From assembly GCA_017853815.1 (NCBI GenBank), contig JAFMIT010000017.1, forward strand, positions 1 through 20,981: a DNA stretch of 20,981 nt, read 5' to 3'. Position numbers and translations under genes: made by a program. Each line of letters opens with the position of its first letter. The stretch's first letter is position 1. Below the pieces are notes generated by a model, which saw nothing but the letters and a program-made list of their open reading frames with translations, searched no databases and was not told where the DNA came from. The stretch comes from Actinomycetota bacterium (GTDB taxonomy: Bacteria; Actinomycetota; Actinomycetes; S36-B12; UBA5976). Shown one piece after another: positions 15,122 through 20,981 of this stretch.

Positions 15122-16793
15122 TGAGTTTCTCCTTGAATTCAGTTGCGAGCGTAAGAAGTTCTTGTGAGTGTGCAAGTGCGCTGTCGGACTGCTCTAAACC
15201 TGCCATCATTCGAGCGACTTCTCGGTGCTGTTGTTCCGCAAACAGTTCCACCACATCTGTTGAAGTGGTGCGACCATCCGAGGTCTTCGAGACATAGAAA
15301 TGCTGATCAGCAAATGCGGCAATCTGTGGCAAGTGTGTCACCACGAGGATTTGACGAGTTAAGGCCAACCGCGCAAGGCGTTGACCTACAGCAATCGCGG
15401 CAGCACCAGCGACACCCGCGTCGACCTCATCAAAAACCATAACGCTCGGAGATTGAACATCGGCGAGAACTACTTCGAGAGCCAGCATAAGTCGAGAAAG
15501 TTCGCCGCCCGACGCGGCTTGAGCCAACGGTGTAGGTGGAGTGCCAGGGTTGGCAGTAAACAGAAATTCGACTCGATCAGCCCCAGATTCAGAGAGTTCG
15601 GCAGGCTGAATGTCTACGACGAATTGGGCGTAGGGCATGGCCAAGCCACGCACCTCTATCGTCACTTCATCGGCTAGGGCCTTTGCCACCGTTGCTCGAG
15701 CATCGGTCAAGAGGCCTGCTGTCCGCACTGCTTCTTCGAGTGCTTGCGCCACCTCAGCTTCAAGGTGACGAATCGCTGAACCGTCGGGGTCAATTAATGC
15801 GAGCATACGTCTAGCTTCAGATAGCCATACAAGGACATCATCGAGCGTCGGGCCATGGCGAGAAATCAGCGACTTGATTTGGCGTTGGCGCAGCATCAGA
15901 GCATCAAGCTCAGCTGGGTCAACGTCAAGTCCGTCTCCCAATCGAGAAATCTCAGCAGAAATCTCTCCGACTTCCGCAGAAACGGCGAGAAGGCGGGTGA
16001 CTAAATCGCGCGCTTGAGTGTCGTCAGGGAGCGCCATCTCAAGAGATTTGCGAGCCGCACTTAACGCTCCCACAACGCTTAGTTCTTCACCAGAAATGGC
16101 AGCGGTCGACGTTTCAACTGCGACTCGAATCTGCTCGACGCGGCTGATTCGATCAATCTTTTCCGCGATCTCGACATCTTCACCGGGATGGAGGCTCAGC
16201 GCGTCTACCAACGCTACGTCCGCTTTCATCGACTCTGCCTGAGTCAGCAACTGCTCACGTTCTTTACGCAGCCTGTTCAATTCATTGCGCAAGGTTTGCC
16301 AACGATGAAACGCCTCGGAGTGAACACTCAGAATTTGACCAAGCTCGTCGCCGCCATAACGATCGAGCAGTTCCCGATGTGTGGCCGCCTTCATAAGCCG
16401 GTAGCTGTCATGTTGACCATGGATTGCGAGCCAAGTTGAAGCGATCTCGCTGAGAACCGTAGCGGGAACAGGTCGACCGCTCATCGACGTTTTCGCACGA
16501 TTTTCGAGCGGAAACACTCGCGAAATGAGATAGCTGCCTTCTTCGGACTCAACCCCCACATCGCTTAGGTAGTCGCGAATTGTTTGGTGTCTGAATGCAA
16601 GCACCCCATCGACCGAGGTGTCGTTTTGTTGATTGACGGTGTTTGGCTTTTGGCCAGCAACCACACGGACGGCGTCCAACATCAAAGTTTTGCCGGCACC
16701 TGTTTCGCCAGTAACAATCACGAGGCCATTTTTAAGCTCTAAATCTGCTTGATCGATGAGCCCGAGTCCACGAATCCTTAATGACTCAAGCAT
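15114..16793 (-). CDS. recN: DNA repair protein RecN
   Basis: SMC-like ATPase acting early at DNA double-strand breaks. Walker A GETGAGKT is at 29-36, two coiled-coil arms occupy the middle (about 150-350), the ABC signature ASGGELS is at about 427-433, and Walker B VMVFDEVDAG carries D455/E456. THLPQIAA, the switch histidine block, follows. The frame is open to 16820, but family members begin MLE-x-L-x-I, which matches the ATG at 16793, with GAGGA just upstream. This gives 559 aa and an 8-nt overlap with the NAD kinase stop (ATGCTTGA). RecN next to NAD kinase and tlyA is a conserved arrangement in Gram-positive bacteria. No LexA box was evident before the gene, which lies inside an operon. 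Confidence 0.96.
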   Translation of the reverse strand: MLESLRIRGLGLIDQADLELKNGLVIVTGETGAGKTLMLDAVRVVAGQKPNTVNQQNDTSVDGVLAFRHQTIRDYLSDVGVESEEGSYLISRVFPLENRAKTSMSGRPVPATVLSEIASTWLAIHGQHDSYRLMKAATHRELLDRYGGDELGQILSVHSEAFHRWQTLRNELNRLRKEREQLLTQAESMKADVALVDALSLHPGEDVEIAEKIDRISRVEQIRVAVETSTAAISGEELSVVGALSAARKSLEMALPDDTQARDLVTRLLAVSAEVGEISAEISRLGDGLDVDPAELDALMLRQRQIKSLISRHGPTLDDVLVWLSEARRMLALIDPDGSAIRHLEAEVAQALEEAVRTAGLLTDARATVAKALADEVTIEVRGLAMPYAQFVVDIQPAELSESGADRVEFLFTANPGTPPTPLAQAASGGELSRLMLALEVVLADVQSPSVMVFDEVDAGVAGAAAIAVGQRLARLALTRQILVVTHLPQIAAFADQHFYVSKTSDGRTTSTDVVELFAEQQHREVARMMAGLEQSDSALAHSQELLTLATEFKEKLNV

Positions 16794-17643
16794 TGTCCTC
16801 ACGCATTTCACGCCAACCAACAGTGGGCAGTCGAAACTTAGCTACGAGTCGCTGTGTGAAAGAAGAAGAGTGGACGCGAGCGAAAAGTAGCGGCTGGGCC
16901 AGTTTGGTAACCCGAATGAAGTCCCCCTGAAGCAAATCCGTACGCCGTCGACCATCGAGAGTTGCCATAGCGCCTTCGGACAGCACCTCCACATCAATAC
17001 GCGATTCGGGAGAGACCACAATCGGCTTGGCAAAGAGCGCGTGAGCAGAAATCGGTACGGCCAACAAGACGTTTGCAGTTGGCCAAATAACAGGTCCACC
17101 AGCCGAAAATGCGTAGGCCGTAGAACCAGTCGGCGTCGACACCACAAGACCGTCGCCTGCCCAGGTCATCAACGGCGAGCCATCGACTGAAACACGGAGC
17201 TCCGTCATCAATTGCCGAGAGACCTTTTCGACCGCCACTTCGTTGAGAGCGAAAGAGTCATAGACGATGCCATCGCCACGCTGGACTTCGACTTTGATCA
17301 TGACGCGGGTCTCAGGCGACCAAGATCTCTCCACGATAGCTGAGACAACAGCTGCGATATCTGCGTGCTCAGCTTCTGCGAGAAAGCCCACTCGGCCCAT
17401 GTTCACGCCCAAAATGGGAACTCCGAGCGCGTGAGTGAACTCAACCGCCTTCAAAATTGTGCCGTCGCCTCCGAGGACGACAACAAGTTCTGGCAAAACG
17501 TCAAACGAAGAGGCATTCACCGCCTCGTTGATAACGGTCGTCTCAATGCCCTCAGCAGCAAGCGCTGACATCAAACTCTCTGTTTGAGTCTTTACTTCGT
17601 TGTAGTCGGCGTGGAGTACCAAACCGACGAGACGTCTCGTCAC
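16786..17643 (-). CDS. nadK: NAD kinase
   Basis: Phosphorylates NAD to NADP using ATP or polyphosphate. The catalytic GGDGTIL motif is at 58-64, NMGRVGFLAE follows at about 78-87, and the diagnostic GDGLVVSTPTGSTAYAFSAG block lies near 150-170, with the NE pair before it. The frame is open to 17724, but GTG at 17643 has AGGAGG seven nt upstream and overlaps the tlyA stop as GTGA. It yields 285 aa, a normal NadK length, beginning TRRLVGLVLHADYNEV. Cotranscribed with tlyA upstream and recN downstream. Confidence 0.96.
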   Translation of the reverse strand: MTRRLVGLVLHADYNEVKTQTESLMSALAAEGIETTVINEAVNASSFDVLPELVVVLGGDGTILKAVEFTHALGVPILGVNMGRVGFLAEAEHADIAAVVSAIVERSWSPETRVMIKVEVQRGDGIVYDSFALNEVAVEKVSRQLMTELRVSVDGSPLMTWAGDGLVVSTPTGSTAYAFSAGGPVIWPTANVLLAVPISAHALFAKPIVVSPESRIDVEVLSEGAMATLDGRRRTDLLQGDFIRVTKLAQPLLFARVHSSSFTQRLVAKFRLPTVGWREMREDNA

Positions 17644-18452
17644 TGCGGGCCCTCCTCGACTGCTCGTTGCACGGCTGAGGTTACTTCCTCTGCCGAGGCG
17701 AGCGCAGCCCCATTCTGAAGCCAAACGAAATACTCAACATTTCCTTCTGGACCAGGAAGTGGGCTCGCACTCACAGCTCTAAGTCCGGCAGCAAGGGACT
17801 GGGCCTTTTCAATCACGCCAACAACGGCATCTCGCCGCAAGGTCGAATCTCGCACCACACCATCGCCAATGCTGTCGCGTCCCACTTCGAATTGTGGTTT
17901 GACCATAAGAACTAAATCAGCGCTCGGCTGAGCTGCGGCCACCAGCGCAGGCAATACCGTTCGGAGGGAAATGAACGATAGGTCAGCCACGACCGCGTCC
18001 ACCTCAAAAGGCAGATCAGCCCTCGTGAGATTTCGAACGTTGAATCTCTCAATGCAAATGACACGTGGATCTTGTCGTAGCTCCCATGCAAGTTGGCCGT
18101 ATCCCACATCTACCGCCGCAACCGCGCGAGCACCACGCTTGAGCGCGACCTGGGTGAATCCTCCCGTGGAAGCGCCCGCATCAAGAACGGATTTGCCCTC
18201 AAAATTCAGACCAAAATCTTCGAACGCATCGAGGGCTCCGAGGAGCTTGTAGGCGCCACGTGAGACCCAGCGCTCCCCTGTCGCTTGCGAGATAACTATC
18301 GAAACTGTTTCGGTCACTTGTCTGGTTGCCTTCACTGAAACAACGCTGTCAACCAGAATCGATCCGTCTTCTATGAGCGACTGTGCCTCTTGCCTCGAAC
18401 GCGCTAGCTTCCTGCGTACGAGTTCAGCATCCAGACGTCGCAAGCCGGCCAT
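17640..18452 (-). CDS. tlyA: TlyA-family 2'-O-methyltransferase (rRNA)
   Basis: An S4 RNA-binding domain (about 5-62) is fused to an FtsJ-like Rossmann methyltransferase. The SAM motif VLDAGASTGGFTQVAL is at 89-104, and the K-D-K-E catalytic tetrad is present as K69, D157, K185 and E240. In mycobacteria TlyA 2'-O-methylates C1409 of 16S and C1920 of 23S rRNA, and its loss gives capreomycin resistance. The homologue here should do the same, although the S4 domain and site specificity cannot be proved from sequence. Length 270 aa. The ATG shares its first base with the stop of the 73-aa gene (TAATG), so reinitiation is likely, and the Shine-Dalgarno is weak. Confidence 0.94.
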   Translation of the reverse strand: MAGLRRLDAELVRRKLARSRQEAQSLIEDGSILVDSVVSVKATRQVTETVSIVISQATGERWVSRGAYKLLGALDAFEDFGLNFEGKSVLDAGASTGGFTQVALKRGARAVAAVDVGYGQLAWELRQDPRVICIERFNVRNLTRADLPFEVDAVVADLSFISLRTVLPALVAAAQPSADLVLMVKPQFEVGRDSIGDGVVRDSTLRRDAVVGVIEKAQSLAAGLRAVSASPLPGPEGNVEYFVWLQNGAALASAEEVTSAVQRAVEEGPQ

Positions 18453-18673
18453 TACTGGTGCGAGTCAGCCAGTGCGTCTTGGAGCCGACGGTGCACTTCG
18501 TCAAAGATTTCGACGTGCTCATCAGTCGGTAAGTTCGTGACATCTTGCATACGAGCTAAAGCGGAATCCACACGCATGTCGCTCGTCGGCTCGACTTCCA
18601 TCGAGACTGCAAGCAGCGTCGCATCGTCTTCTGCCGAACCAGGATTCTCTAGGTGGTCTTCGCCGTTAGCCAT
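18452..18673 (-). CDS. Small acidic conserved protein between HAD phosphatase and tlyA
   Basis: A 73-aa acidic protein without recognised domain. Residues 1-30 look disordered (many D/E, N, S), and 35-73 may form two helices (RVDSALARMQDVTNLPTDE, then VEIFDEVHRRLQDALADS). It starts 9 nt after the HAD stop and its TAA overlaps the tlyA start, so it is under operon constraint and unlikely to be spurious. M. tuberculosis has a small ORF, Rv1693, in the same slot as I recall. The second helix resembles the short conserved segment of such proteins. Function unknown; coupling suggests a link to TlyA or the phosphatase. Confidence 0.75.
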   Translation of the reverse strand: MANGEDHLENPGSAEDDATLLAVSMEVEPTSDMRVDSALARMQDVTNLPTDEHVEIFDEVHRRLQDALADSHQ

Positions 18674-18682
18674 GAGGCAAAA

Positions 18683-19522
18683 CTACCCGAAAACCGCTGA
18701 TGATGGAGGTGCTTGAGCTGACAACAAGCAAGTCAGATCGTTGGCAACGTATGTGGACCGTCGATCAGGATTCCGGGCAGCGACATCAGCCAGCTGATGA
18801 ACCCCTGTGAGGACAAGCAAACTGTCCATCCCCGCCGCTAAGGCGCCGTCAATGTCTGTGTCTAGGCGATCCCCGATGACGAGTGGTCGAGTGCTACCGA
18901 TTCGCTGTGCAGTCTGTTCGAACAATGTGGCTTGAGGTTTGCCAGCAACCAGCGGACAGACGCCAGTCACCTCCTCAAGACTTGCCACTAGAGAACCGTT
19001 CCCGGGACCCAGACCGTACGGTGTTGGAACGGTCAAATCTCGGTTGGTTGCAACCCAGTGCTTTCCGCGAGATATGGCCCAGGCAGCTGTCGCTAGGTCC
19101 CACCAAGAAGTGTCCTGACCGTGGCCCTGCAAGACAGCGGACACTTCATCAGCAAGAAGATGATTGGCTTCGTGGTCACGGGTAGCCCGAATCGGATGTA
19201 GTCCCACGTCGCGTAAAGCTGACTCCACGCCAAAACCGCCGACCGCCAGAACTCGCGCTTTTGGCTCGAGAAGTGACGCGAGAAGCGAAGCACCAGCCTG
19301 TGCCGAAGTGACAATTTCTGAATCATCAATGTTGAGGCCGAGCCGGCGCAGATGTTCTCCGACCACCTGAGGTTCGCGCGAGGCATTGTTCGTTGCTGCC
19401 GTGACCCTTATGGTTTCAGAGACCGCATTGATTGATTCAACAGCATGCGGTACAGCGTGTTCTCCGATGTATACAACCCCATCAAGATCGAGAATGATCG
19501 AATCGTATTTTTCCCACAGCAT
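18683..19522 (-). CDS. HAD-IIA family phosphatase (glycerol-3-phosphate phosphatase-like)
   Basis: Haloacid dehalogenase superfamily phosphatase of the NagD/IIA type. Motif I DLDGVVY carries D12 and D14, motif II TNN is at 44-46, motif III lysine is K195 (VAGKPQ), and motif IV GDRLDTDI is at 217-224. The cap domain lies between motifs II and III, as in class IIA. Length 279 aa. In M. tuberculosis the homologue at this position, Rv1692, is reported to dephosphorylate D,L-glycerol 3-phosphate in lipid recycling, so that is the best guess for substrate. ATG start 9 nt after the stop of the SSB-like gene. Confidence 0.9.
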   Translation of the reverse strand: MLWEKYDSIILDLDGVVYIGEHAVPHAVESINAVSETIRVTAATNNASREPQVVGEHLRRLGLNIDDSEIVTSAQAGASLLASLLEPKARVLAVGGFGVESALRDVGLHPIRATRDHEANHLLADEVSAVLQGHGQDTSWWDLATAAWAISRGKHWVATNRDLTVPTPYGLGPGNGSLVASLEEVTGVCPLVAGKPQATLFEQTAQRIGSTRPLVIGDRLDTDIDGALAAGMDSLLVLTGVHQLADVAARNPDRRSTYVANDLTCLLSAQAPPSSAVFG

Positions 19523-19531
19523 AAGTACAGC

Positions 19532-19855
19532 CTACGATGCCAATCGACACTTCTCTGCGGATGTAACGGCCACTTCGACTCGTGAACCGGTGGCGCCTGC
19601 CGATACCCAGTAGCGGCTCACGACAGATCCCTTCAACGCTAGGGCGACACCAGGCTCAAATTTCTCCATCTTCTTGATCACTGAACTCTGCCGAGTAGCG
19701 CACGGGATGGAAGTCGGCGGTTCTCCTTCGACACATACCTTCATGCGCCATTGGAGAACAACTTCTCCATCGGCTAACTCTCGCAAAATTGGAACGGATG
19801 CGAGCGTCCCGATCACGTCGACATTATTTGTTTGGGGCAATAGTTGTTGGGGCAT
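19532..19855 (-). CDS. Small SSB-like OB-fold protein
   Basis: A 107-aa protein whose strand pattern resembles a single-stranded DNA-binding protein: NVDVIGTLASVPILREL at 11-27 (compare the NxVxLxGxLxxxPxLR opening of SSB), VVLQWRMKVCV at 32-42, a loop with Pro/Cys, ALALKGSVVSRYW at 71-83 and SRVEVAVTSAEK at 91-102. There is no C-terminal acidic tail of the DDDIPF type, so it is not the main replicative SSB. It could be a specialised SSB, or an OB-fold protein with another ligand. ATG start with AAAGGA six nt upstream. It heads the SSB-HAD-tlyA-nadK-recN run, preceded by a 92-bp gap with a promoter-like -10 and two DnaA-box-like sites. Confidence 0.75.
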   Translation of the reverse strand: MPQQLLPQTNNVDVIGTLASVPILRELADGEVVLQWRMKVCVEGEPPTSIPCATRQSSVIKKMEKFEPGVALALKGSVVSRYWVSAGATGSRVEVAVTSAEKCRLAS

Positions 19856-19911
19856 AAGAATCCTTTCTCATGCCTGAGCGTTGCCGCTAGAAACTTGCCT
19901 CGAAAGAACGC

Positions 19912-19948
19912 ATTATCGAACGGTGGATAACTTGAAGCCTGTGGATAT
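19912..19948 (-). promoter_or_regulatory. Candidate promoter of the SSB-like gene with two DnaA-box-like 9-mers
   Basis: In the 92-bp gap before the SSB-like gene the minus strand has a -10-like GATAAT (19917-19912). Just upstream lie TTATCCACC (19930-19922) and ATATCCACA (19948-19940), each 8 of 9 with the DnaA box TTATCCACA, in the same orientation and 18 bp apart. The first lies in the spacer upstream of the -10, where bound DnaA would block or modulate initiation. No good -35 is seen. Confidence 0.45.
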
Positions 19949-20981
19949 TAGGCGTCGATTTCGAGAGCCCGATCTGCCGCATCTGTGAGATCTTCGACGT
20001 CACCAAGAGCAGTCTTGACGAACCAATCTCTCGCCTCAGCCAAGCGATTGGCGGCCAACAAGGCTTCCGCATAGGCGTAGCGCAGACGTGTAACTGCGAA
20101 TGAATGAGACTTAGATTTCAGCTCTGGAGTTTCCAACGTTGCAATGGCAGCGTCCAATTGACCAAGATCTCGACGTGCGCCGGACGCAACAATGCGCATT
20201 TCGATTTTTGTATCGGCATCAAGCGAACGTACTTGTTCGCTGCGCGCGATAGCCAAAGCTTTCATTGGTCGACCAAGCCCACGTTCACAGTCAGCCATCA
20301 GCGGCAAGAAATGAGGGTCACCCGTCAGCCGTTGGAAAGTGCGAAATTCATTGAGTGCTTCCGCCCACATTTGTGCGTGGTAGGCAGAAAGACCGACCAT
20401 TTCTCTCACACACGCTAGACGCGCTGCCCTGCCGCGTGCGGCAATAGCGTGCTTGTACGCGCGTTCAGCATCATCATCTTCAAGGGCATACATTGCAGCT
20501 GCGAGATGTTTCGCGCAGTACTCCGCTGCAGCTGGAGAAATGTTGCGGAGTTCAGCCATGACTTGTTTTGGAAGCACCTTGATATCGATGTCGGCAGCGA
20601 CCTCAACAAACTGACTCGCGTCAAAATTGGTGCGCTCGCGACCTCCCCGATCATCTGGCTTGCCAGCTGGACGTGCTCGATCTGTAAAGCGATCAGCGCC
20701 CGGGCGGCTTTCATCACGACGAGGGCGACCTGCACCAGTTGGGCGGACACCATCACGACGCGGACGATCCGAGCGTGGACGATCTGCGCGTGGACGATCA
20801 TCATCACGGCGCGGACGGTCTGAACGTGGACGGTCATCATCACGACGCGGACGACCTGCACCAGTTGGGCGGTCACCATCACGACGCGGACGATCTGAAC
20901 GAGGACGGTCGTCATCTCGACGAGGGCGACCTGCACCAGTTGGGCGGTCACCATCACGACGCGGACGATCTGAACGAGGAC
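19948..20981 (-). CDS. TPR-type protein with Arg/Asp/Pro-rich repeat tail (N-terminus outside the window)
   Basis: The reading frame is open from the right edge to the TAA at 19950-19948, 343 visible residues. A GTG inside it (20577) is not the true start. The first 120 or so visible residues are a low-complexity domain rich in RPRRDDDRPRSD-type sequence, with TGAGRPRRD recurring three times. From about residue 121 follow a short conserved linker (FVEVAADIDIKVLPKQVMAELRNISP, in part) and a helical domain. Paired helices such as YHAQMWAEALNEFRTFQRLTG, LGRPMKALAIARSEQV, LGQLDAAIATLETPEL and YAEALLAANRLAEARDWFVKTA fit tetratricopeptide repeats. Homologues next to the tyrS/tlyA cluster (Rv1691 in M. 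tuberculosis) are described only as TPR proteins, and several carry disordered R/D-rich tails, as I recall. Function unknown; the charged tail could contact nucleic acid or ribosomes. Confidence 0.85.
   Translation of the reverse strand, partial: PRSDRPRRDGDRPTGAGRPRRDDDRPRSDRPRRDGDRPTGAGRPRRDDDRPRSDRPRRDDDRPRADRPRSDRPRRDGVRPTGAGRPRRDESRPGADRFTDRARPAGKPDDRGGRERTNFDASQFVEVAADIDIKVLPKQVMAELRNISPAAAEYCAKHLAAAMYALEDDDAERAYKHAIAARGRAARLACVREMVGLSAYHAQMWAEALNEFRTFQRLTGDPHFLPLMADCERGLGRPMKALAIARSEQVRSLDADTKIEMRIVASGARRDLGQLDAAIATLETPELKSKSHSFAVTRLRYAYAEALLAANRLAEARDWFVKTALGDVEDLTDAADRALEIDA
20755..20981 (-). repeat. 75-bp in-frame coding tandem repeat
   Basis: Two full 75-bp copies lie at 20955-20881 and 20880-20806, encoding the same 25 residues beginning DGDRPTGAGRPRRDDD. 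A partial copy precedes them (20979-20956, continuing off the edge), and a shorter RPRRDDD variant follows (20805-20755). The two full copies differ at 7 of 75 positions, all synonymous third-position changes. This is protein-coding repetition, not CRISPR. Confidence 0.9.

Noticed and set aside
19912..19948. Replication origin
   Set aside because: Only two degenerate DnaA-box-like sites, no AT-rich unwinding region, and no dnaA/dnaN nearby.
20415..20957. Open 180-codon frame on the minus strand rich in Val/Gln/Met (repeat region)
   Set aside because: It is the out-of-frame reading of the 75-bp coding repeat. The frame encoding the R/D/P repeat joins the conserved TPR region without a stop, while this one has no plausible protein character.
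20755..20981. CRISPR-like periodic repeats
   Set aside because: Repeats are contiguous 75-bp units with no unique spacers, in frame with a protein and diverging only at silent positions.

Overview
The window is a dense stretch of chromosome from an actinobacterium (Actinomycetota) of intermediate GC content. The gene order is the best evidence. Read leftwards on the minus strand it runs TPR protein - SSB-like - HAD phosphatase - small protein - tlyA - NAD kinase - recN - DUF885 - pyrG - NUDIX - ald - xerD // scpA - scpB - rluB - aroH - tyrA - cmk - plsC - der - tRNA-Pro - pgsA - DUF881. This is close to the order I recall around Rv1691-Rv1713 of Mycobacterium tuberculosis and the SCO1758-SCO1783 area of Streptomyces. 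GTG/TTG starts, 1-20 nt overlaps and the absence of any gap over about 220 bp fit a compact genome. I cannot place it to family.

Layout. 1-265 is the start of a DUF881 membrane protein that runs off the left edge. 252-851 is a CDP-alcohol phosphatidyltransferase and 871-944 is tRNA-Pro(GGG). 978-5210 is a tightly packed der/plsC/cmk/tyrA/aroH operon (GTPase, acyltransferase, CMP kinase, tyrosine biosynthesis), with an AT-rich 216-bp leader. 5427-7586 is rluB/scpB/scpA (rRNA pseudouridine synthase and condensin accessory subunits). 7728-8995 is the only plus-strand unit: an orphan ParA ATPase and a ribbon-helix-helix-like protein, ending in a hairpin terminator that lies inside the 3' end of convergent xerD. 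9000-13408 holds xerD, ald, an ADP-ribose pyrophosphatase-type NUDIX gene and pyrG. 13505-19855 holds a DUF885 peptidase, recN, NAD kinase, tlyA, a 73-aa protein, a HAD-IIA phosphatase and a small SSB-like OB-fold protein. 19948-20981 is a TPR-type protein whose N-terminal part is an Arg/Asp/Pro-rich tandem repeat that runs off the right edge.

How it fits together. The centre is a chromosome-maintenance neighbourhood: XerD (dimer resolution), ParA plus RHH partner (probable PldP-like segregation or positioning), and ScpA/ScpB (SMC condensin). RecN and an SSB-like protein lie further along. Around these are housekeeping nucleotide, lipid, aromatic amino acid and ribosome-maturation genes.

The least described elements are the ParA-RHH pair with a palindrome over its start codon, two DnaA-box-like 9-mers upstream of the SSB-like gene, the repeat tail of the TPR protein, and a DUF885 peptidase sitting between recN and pyrG. 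I see no mobile element, CRISPR array or prophage.
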